A stretch of DNA of 64,000 nucleotides from Dugong dugon (Eukaryota > Chordata > Mammalia > Sirenia > Dugongidae): NCBI GenBank assembly GCA_030035585.1, contig CM057469.1, positions 15,928,501 through 15,992,500 on the forward strand. The letters are read 5' to 3'. The position numbers were made by a program, and so were the translations under genes. Below the pieces are notes generated by a model. The model searched no databases, was not told where the DNA came from, and worked only from the letters and a program-made list of their open reading frames with translations. Shown here piece by piece: positions 57,921 through 64,000 of this stretch; position 1 is the stretch's first letter; the number at the start of each line of letters is the position of its first letter.

Positions 57921-59299
57921 AGTCTGTTTTATGGGGCTGCCCTTCAGTTTCCACGTGCAGACAGATGGGTTGTGCTACTGGGAGATCAGACGCCTCTATG
58001 GAGTTAACTCCCCCTACTGTGAACGAGACAGAGGCTGCTCAGGCATGGCTTTGGGGGGACAGTTGGAGGAGGGTGTGAGAGCCCCAAAGTCATCTCCTCG
58101 TCCCTACTCCTACCCCCGGAGGGTGGGGGGCTGGCTTACAGTACATGATTGCCATTGCCTCGGCCAGTCTGCTCCCCTCAGCCTCGTCCCCCAGGCGCGG
58201 CCTCACACATTCATTTCCATGGCTGGCCTTGGAGAGCGGCCCCAGAACCCCCCTCCCGTAGCAGCCTTGCCCACGGGGTGTGCTGCCGGCCACACTGGGG
58301 TCCAGGACACCCAGCCTCAAATATGTTTTAAAAATAATAGTCTCATATCCCCTCCTGTCAATTTATTCCCTTTATAAAAAGCCGCCCCATTTTGAGCAAG
58401 GGCTTGGAATAGTGACCTCTCCTCTTCTCTCTGCTGCTTCTACCCTGGTGTGGGAGGTAACCCTGGGTGAGGTCGGGGCGGCCCAGGGACATCATTGCCC
58501 AGGAAAACATCCTTTTAGCTTAGGGCAGGGTTTGTTCGTCACCTGCTTCACAGTTCGCAGGTGCTTGCGGCAGTCAGACTATGTGGGTACCCAAACAAAA
58601 TTTCTCTCTTAACTCTCGAGACTCAAACAGAGGGGCCCAGTTTTAAGTCTATAGCCACCCCTGGGGTTGGCCTCCTTTCTAGGCAGAGGACTGTGCAGGC
58701 AAAGCTGGCCTTTTCACGGCCCGTCCCCTCCCATCTCTTTCTCTTACTCAAGATTTTCTCTTACTGATTCCTCTTTCATGTGGTCCATGAAGCAATTAAA
58801 TAAAATAAAGTCACACTGAAGTGTGAGGGACCTAATTTAAAACAAATTTGCATTTTGAAAGCCAATCTTAGAGAGCTAAAGGTACATAATCGCAAGAAGT
58901 AAGTGCTAGAGCTGGGATTTTCTATTCCAGAGCGAGGGGGGTTCATACTTCTGCATGAGGAATCTTCTGCTCACCCCTAAATTTTATCATGTTCTTTGAT
59001 CCACTTTGCCTGTACAGGTGCTAGTGGGTCCTAGCCCATCCTATCCCAATCCATTTTTCTGAGGTTTGCGGCTATGACATTTACGTTTAGTTAAAAGTAT
59101 GGTGTCTTAATCTTACACTGTCCCTTTGGCAAATGACAGAGGGCGAATGTCCTGTCTTGGCCACATGGTGGCGATACACCACCATGAGGCATCAGCTTAG
59201 TGATGGAAGGATGGCGATATGATGGGGCTGGCTGGATGGGGCCAGAGGCCAGGTCATCACAACAAGGGTTGCTAAATCCAAGACAAGTGAGCACAGCCT
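57921..59299. other. STUM intron 1, no gene recognised
   Basis: Single-looking. A TTTATAAAAAG motif lies at 58370-58380, followed by C/T-rich sequence. No open frame with family resemblance. Confidence 0.45.
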
Positions 59300-59565
59300 T
59301 CATTTGGGGACTGGGTGCTTTAATGAATAGAAATTTATACCCTCACAGTTCTGGAGGCTGGAAGTCCAAGTTCAGGGTCTGGGGTCTTTGCGAGAGGAAA
59401 CGTGCCATACCTCTCACCTAGTTTCTGGTGGCCGCCGGCAATCCTCAGTGTTCCTTTGCTGCTTATAAACACAACTGTCTCCATCATCACATGGTGTCTG
59501 TCTTCCCTCTGTGTGTGACTCTTTCTCTGGTTGTCCTCTTTTATAAAATGCTACTTAGAAGGATT

Positions 59566-59925
59566 AGGTCTCTGGGTGGTGCAAATGGTTGGCACTCAAC
59601 TATTAACCGAAAGGTTGGCTGTTCATACCCACGCAACAGCACCACAAAAGAAAGGCCTGGCAATCTGCTTTCATAAAGACTTAAAAAAAAAAAAAAAAAA
59701 CCTGTAGCCATCAAGTCGATTCTGACTCATAGCAACCCTACAGGACAGAGTAGAACTGCTCCACAGGGTTTCCAAACAGCAGCTCATGGATTCAAACTGC
59801 CATCCTTTTGGTTAGCAGCTGAACGCTTAACCACTGCACCACCAGGGCTCCTCGTAACGATTACAGCCAAGAAAACCCTATGGGGTAGGTCTGCTCTGAC
59901 ATATGTGGGGTGGCCATGATTTAGT
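59566..59925 (+). mobile_element. AfroSINE-like, split by a second SINE
   Basis: The head is GGTCTCTGGGTGGTGCAAATG. After ATAAAGACTT an inverted SINE intervenes. The body resumes GATTACAGCCAAGAAAACCC and ends near 59925. Confidence 0.88.
59682..59853 (-). mobile_element. AfroSINE-like inside an AfroSINE
   Basis: The A18 run at 59682-59700 is its T-rich tail on the plus strand. GATTCTGACTCATAGCAACC follows. It ends in reversed head CACTGCACCACCAGGGCTCC. Confidence 0.93.
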
Positions 59926-60098
59926 TTTGTTTTACTCAGAAGAGATAAGGATTAGGACCCACCCTATTCCAGTATGTCTTTGTTAACTGATAACATCTAC
60001 AAACAAAGACCCTATTTCTCCACACAAGGTCACATCCGCCAGTGCAGGGGTTAGGACTTCAACATATCTTTTTGGGGGACACAGTTCCATCCGTAACA

Positions 60099-60235
60099 GG
60101 CACTTGTTCTGTGCCAGGTGCTGGGCTGTGTGTTGGGGATACAGTGATGAGCAAACATATACGTGGTCCCTGTCCACGTGGTACTTACTGTCTGTTGGAG
60201 GAGATACTCCCACCAACAAAGGGCATCCTGAGGAA
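60099..60235 (-). mobile_element. L2 LINE fragment
   Basis: TGTGCCAGGTGCTGGGCTG, TTGGGGATACAGTGATGAGC. Confidence 0.65.
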
Positions 60236-60254
60236 GCTGTGCTTGGCTGAGAGA

Positions 60255-60694
60255 CAGCATGGTTTCCTAGGGCTGCTGTAACGAAGTACCACAAAATTGG
60301 TAGCTTAACACAACAGAAGCTTATTCTTTCCAAGCTCTAGAGGCTAGAAGCCTGAAATCAAAGTGTTGGCAGGTCCATGCTCTCTCGGGGGGAGTCTGTT
60401 CCACACCTTTCACTTAGCTTCTGGTGTTCCAGGCAGTCTTTGGCGTTTCTTGGCTTGTAGACACATCGCTCCAATTTCTACCTTTGTCTTCACCCTTGTG
60501 GGTCTGTGTGGCTCTGTGTCTCTTCTTATAGGGACACCTGTTATATTGGATTCAGGGCCTCTCCTACTCCAGTATGACCTCATCTTGACTTGATTGCATC
60601 TGCAAAGACCCTATTTCCAAGTAAGGTCACATTCATAGGTATTGGGGGTTAGGACTTCACCATATCTTTTTAGGGGAACAATTCAACCTATAGC
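60255..60694 (-). mobile_element. MLT1-type LTR
   Basis: TTTCCTAGGGCTGCTGTAAC, GAAGTACCACAAAATTGG, AGGTCACATTCATAGGTATTG and AATTCAACCTATAGCA. It is a typical MLT1 in reverse. Confidence 0.87.
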
Positions 60695-61005
60695 AGGAGT
60701 GAAAGGTAAGGCTGGGGTGGGCAGGCAGAGCAGGAAGATTATGTAAAGTGTTTATTTTTATCCTAAAAGCAATGGGAACAATAAATAGATTTTATCATAA
60801 TCATATTTGCATTTCAAAAATACCACTCTGGCTGCTATTGGAAGCATGGATGTAGGGAGACCAGTTAGAAGGTGGTAGTCCAGCTAAGAGTTAATGGCAG
60901 CTGGAACTAGGAGGCGGTACTAGTGAAGGTGGAGAGAAGTGGATGGATGTAAGAGGTATTTAGAAGTAAAAATAGCAGATCTGGTCACAGATTGGCTGTG
61001 GGCGT

Positions 61006-61216
61006 GGTCCCTGGGTGGTGCATATGGTTTGTACTCGATGATTAACCTAAAGGTTGGTTTAAACACACCCAGCAGTGCAGTGGAAGAAAGGCCTGGTAGA
61101 CTGCTTCCATAAAGATGATAGCCAAGAAAACTCTATGGAGCAGGTCTGCTCTGACACACATGAGTTCACCATGATTTGGGATCAACTCAATGGCAATGGT
61201 TTTTGTTTTTTTTTTG
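61006..61216 (+). mobile_element. AfroSINE-like
   Basis: GTCCCTGGGTGGTGCATATG, CTCAATGGCAATGGTTTTTG. Flanks GGCTGTGGGCG (60994) and GCTGTGGGAGG (61217). Confidence 0.93.
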
Positions 61217-61705
61217 CTGTGGGAGGAGGGACGGCTGTGGGGACTCCTGGACTCCTGGGCTAGTGCAGCTGAGGGATGGGAGTGTCGTCCCCTGGGAGAA
61301 GGAAGGGGGGTCAGGCTTAGTGGGAGCAGGGTCATGGGCTTGTTTTTTGTACATATTTTTGAAATAGTTAAGAGAAAGTGTCAACCAACTGGTTGGTTGG
61401 CTGATGCCTGCATGCCAGGGTCTAGGGTACAAAGACAAATGGCAGTCCCTGCCCTCAGGGATTTTAATGAGGGCGTCAGTAGATTCTCTCTCTGTTTTTT
61501 CCAGGACTGAGCTTAAATTTCCCCAGAATTCTTGCCTGTTGTTCAAATGTTAGTAATTTCCATAATTCAAGGCTATGTGATGTAGTAGAAAAACCATGTT
61601 CTTGGAGTTATGGTCCTGCCTCTTCTGAGATGTGACCTCAGGCACATTATTAACTCTCTGAACCTCAGTTTTCTCATCTATAAAATAGAGATTAGTATGT
61701 CTACC

Positions 61706-62347
61706 TGTTATGTATTGAATTGTGTCCCTGAAAAATACGTGTTGAATTCCTGGCCCTTGTACCTGTGGATGTGGTCCTGTTTGGAAATAAGGGTTTTCTT
61801 TTGTTGTGTTGATGAGGTCACGGCAGTTAAGGTGGATCCTAAACCTAATCACTTCTGAGTCATAAAAAGAATAGAATAAACACAGAGGCACACATGGGGT
61901 AAGACAGACACTATCTGACTATGGAGGCAGATGAATAAACAAGCCCAGGAACTGTAAGGATTGCCAGCTGCTAGAAGCTGAAATGCAGTCCCTGAGTGGT
62001 GCAAATGGTTAATGTGCTCCATTGCTAACCAAAAGGTTAAAGATTCAAGTCCACTCAGAGGTCCCTCGGAAGAAAGCCCTGGTGATCTACTTCTGAAAAA
62101 CCAGACATTGAAAACCCTGTGGAACACAGTTCTGCTCTGACACACATGGAGTCTCCATGAGTTGAAATTAACTGGATAGCAACTGGTTACTGGTTAGAAG
62201 CTGAACTAGACAAAGAAGGACCTCCCCCAAGAGCCACACCCTGAATTTGGACTTCGAGCCTCCTAAACTGTGAGGAAATAAATTTTTGTTCTTGAAAGCC
62301 ACCCATTTGTGGTATTTTTGTTACAGCATCATGAGGTAGCTAAGACA
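61706..62347 (+). mobile_element. MLT1-type LTR in MIR, itself hit by a SINE
   Basis: TGTTATGTATTGAATTGTG start and GAGGTAGCTAAGACA end. Flanks CTACC (61701-61705) and CGACC (62348-62352). AATAAATTTTTG near the end. A SINE is at 61984-62193. Confidence 0.88.
61984..62193 (+). mobile_element. AfroSINE-like inside the MLT1 LTR
   Basis: The target duplication TAGAAGCTGAA lies at 61972-61982 and 62195-62205. Head GAGTGGTGCAAATGGTTAATG, tail AACTGGATAGCAACTGG. Confidence 0.95.
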
Positions 62348-62487
62348 CGACCTCAGAGAGTTGTTGTGAAGATTAAATGAGACTGTATCTGGCAGCTTTT
62401 TTTTTTTTTTTTTGAAGGATGATGGCTTTAGTAATTAATGACTGCCAAATCAAACGATGCAAAGAGGTGAACACATGTAAAGTGCCT

Positions 62488-62637
62488 CTTAGGGTCACCA
62501 GAGTTTAGCAAATAAAAATACAGGATGCCCAGCCCAGCTATATTCGAATTTCAGATGAATGTGGAATAAGAGTTACTCCTCGTTTATCTGAAATTCAAAT
62601 TCAACTAGGTGTCCTCTGTTTATCTGGCAATCCTACT
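62488..62637. mobile_element. Palindromic DNA-transposon MITE
   Basis: Left end AGGGTCACCAGAG... with AAAAATACAGGATGCCCAG; right end GGTGTCCTCTGTTTATCTGG and CAATCCT, its inverted counterpart. Internal AATTTCAGATGAATG pairs with CTGAAATTCAAATTC. Family not named with certainty. Confidence 0.6.
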
Positions 62638-62850
62638 CACTCTGTGCCTGGCACTTAGCAGGTGGTCAGTAAATCCCAGTTCTTTTCCTTTCCTCCTGAG
62701 AATGCCTCTCTCTGGACACAAAGGCGGTGTGTACTTCTATTCATGGACTTCATGAGATAAGCACCCGAGATGTCAGTTCATGTCTTTCTTCATTCTTTGT
62801 AAGTATTTCTCTGTGTTACCAGAAAAGCACAGACTTTCTTTCTGTACCTT

Positions 62851-63607
62851 TGTTGTTGTTTTTAGGTGTTGTTGAGTAGATTTTCAAGTCATAGTGACCC
62901 TATAGGACAGAGAAGAACTGCCCCACAGGGTTTTCTTGGCTGTAATCTTTACGGGAGCAGATTGCCAGCTCTTTCTCCTGAAGAATCACTGGGTGAGTTC
63001 GAACCGCCAACTTTTTGTGATGGTTAAGTTTGTGTGTCAGCTTGGCTGGGCCATCATTCTCAGTGGTTTGGCAATCATATGTTGTGATCACTTCCATGAT
63101 GAGATTTGATGTAATGTGATCACCTCCATGATGGGATCTGCTGTGAGTAGCCAATCAGTTGAAAGGGAGTTTCCTTGGGTATGTGGCCTTTGTCCAATAT
63201 AAGTGGACATTCTGGCAAGGCTTGTGGGCTTTTGCTCCCTCAGGATCCTGCAGCTGGCTCCTGTTCATCTGACCTCCGGTTCTTGGAACTTAAGCTAGCA
63301 GCTCACCTGCAGTCTTGCCTGCTGGTCTTGGGATTCTTCCATGTTCGCAGCCTGTGAGCAAGAGCCCTACTCTCTGACCTGCCGATCTTGAGTTCTTCAG
63401 CCCCTGTGGCTACATGAATCAGGAGAAGCCTCTAGCCTGACCCCATGGGACATTCCAGCCTCTACAACCACATGAGCCATTTCCTTTATATAAATATCTC
63501 TATATAGATATTTATACACTTTACTGATTTTGCTTCTCTAGAGAACCCAGCCTAAGACACTTTCAGTTAGCAGCCGAGCACTTAACTCTTGCTCCACCAG
63601 GGCTCCT
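62851..63607 (-). mobile_element. AfroSINE-like, split by an LTR
   Basis: Tail and body at 62851-63015 (GTAATCTTTACGGGAGCAG; GTTCGAACCGCCAACTTTT). The head is at 63560-63607 (CTTTCAGTTAGCAGCCGAG; CCACCAGGGCTCC). TGTACCTT flanks the whole at 62843 and 63608. Confidence 0.93.
63016..63559 (+). mobile_element. Solo LTR (TG/CA type) inserted in an AfroSINE
   Basis: TGTGATGGTTAAGTTTGTG start and GAACCCAGCCTAAGACA end, 544 bp. 5-bp flanks CTTTT and CTTTC. It is closely similar to 12717-13261. Confidence 0.9.
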
Positions 63608-63911
63608 TGTACCTTGGTTAGTGGGGAAAATTAACGTCACATCTAGAAACACAGTGTATTGTGAAAGGGACATATTGAGGACCAATGGCCTGGCTTTAAT
63701 GACCAATTCAAGTAAATTGAGAGCACATCAGAGTCTCCCAGACTGTCATGTTGACCACTTCTTGTTTCTCCCTGAAGATATTCATTCCTCACCTAGAAAT
63801 GGCAGGGAGGCTGTGACTGAGAACCAGGAGATGTGTCTGTTTATTCAATATTAAGATCTACTCTTTAGGTTCATTAGATACTTAAGTGAATACCCTCTAA
63901 AAACAAAATAA

Positions 63912-64000
63912 AACCAGTTACTGTGAAGTCGACTCTGACTCATGGCGACCTGACGTGTGTCAGAGTAGAACTGTGCTCCACAGGGTTTTCAGTGGCCGAT
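63912..64000 (-). mobile_element. AfroSINE-like, cut by the window end
   Basis: AAAACCAGTTACTGTGAAGTC, then GACTCTGACTCATGGCGACC and CCACAGGGTTTTCAGTGGCC. Confidence 0.92.

Larger units (their letters stand above)
59300..60098 (-). mobile_element. MLT1-type LTR carrying nested SINEs
   Basis: GAAATTTATACCCTCACAG, GTTCTGGAGGCTGGAAGTCC left of the SINEs; GATAAGGATTAGGACCCACC and CAGTTCCATCCGTAACA right of them. Confidence 0.82.
61570..62398 (+). mobile_element. MIR SINE split by an LTR
   Basis: MIR text ATGTGATGTAGTAGAAAAACC, GAACCTCAGTTTTCTCATC and AAATAGAGATTAGTATG before 61705; CAGAGAGTTGTTGTGAAG and GATTAAATGAGACTG after 62352. Confidence 0.85.

Overview
This is a stretch of nuclear DNA from a placental mammal, almost certainly an afrotherian and most likely an elephant or close relative. 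Three things point there. (1) Dense copies of tRNA-Asn-like SINEs carry an RTE-type tail (an AfroSINE pattern). (2) Fragments of the partner RTE LINE are present. (3) Long L1 elements share one subfamily style. Elephant, manatee and hyrax cannot be separated by eye. Repeat family names come from remembered consensus features and were not tested against a library.

Only one protein-coding exon is recognised: exon 1 of STUM (human C1orf95, SPEC3/Stum family), on the + strand at 16025-16226, inside a CpG island (about 15720-16920). It ends at a phase-1 GTAAGA donor. Everything left of the island is 5' flank. Everything to its right, at least 47.8 kb, is read as STUM intron 1; exons 2-4 were not found. 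The many open frames elsewhere are retroelement remains or chance frames in GC-rich DNA.

Layout: 1-5668, full-5'-end L1 on the - strand, running off the left edge and inserted in an MLT1-type LTR. 5.7-15.7 kb, flank with ancient MLT1/MIR/L2, an RTE 3' part (-), SINEs and TG...CA LTRs. 15.7-17.9 kb, CpG island and STUM exon 1. 18-32 kb, intron with SINEs, RTE, nested LTRs, old L1 and L2. 32.7-35.9 kb, a relatively repeat-poor block with an RFX-type palindrome. 36-45 kb, SINEs, MIR, an MLT1 LTR and an RTE derivative. 45279-54396, a 9.1-kb composite L1 with two successive 5' regions, flanked by an 18-bp target duplication inside a SINE. 54.4-64 kb, SINEs, a tRNA-Gly-headed SINE, RTE and several datable nests of SINE, LTR and MIR.

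The window is mainly an archive of nested retrotransposition in the first intron and upstream flank of a neural membrane-protein gene. The most unusual objects are the two-promoter chimeric L1, a tRNA-Gly/RTE chimeric SINE, an internally deleted RTE derivative, a small palindromic element inside a tetranucleotide repeat, and a solo LTR inserted head-to-head into a relative with an intact 5-bp duplication.
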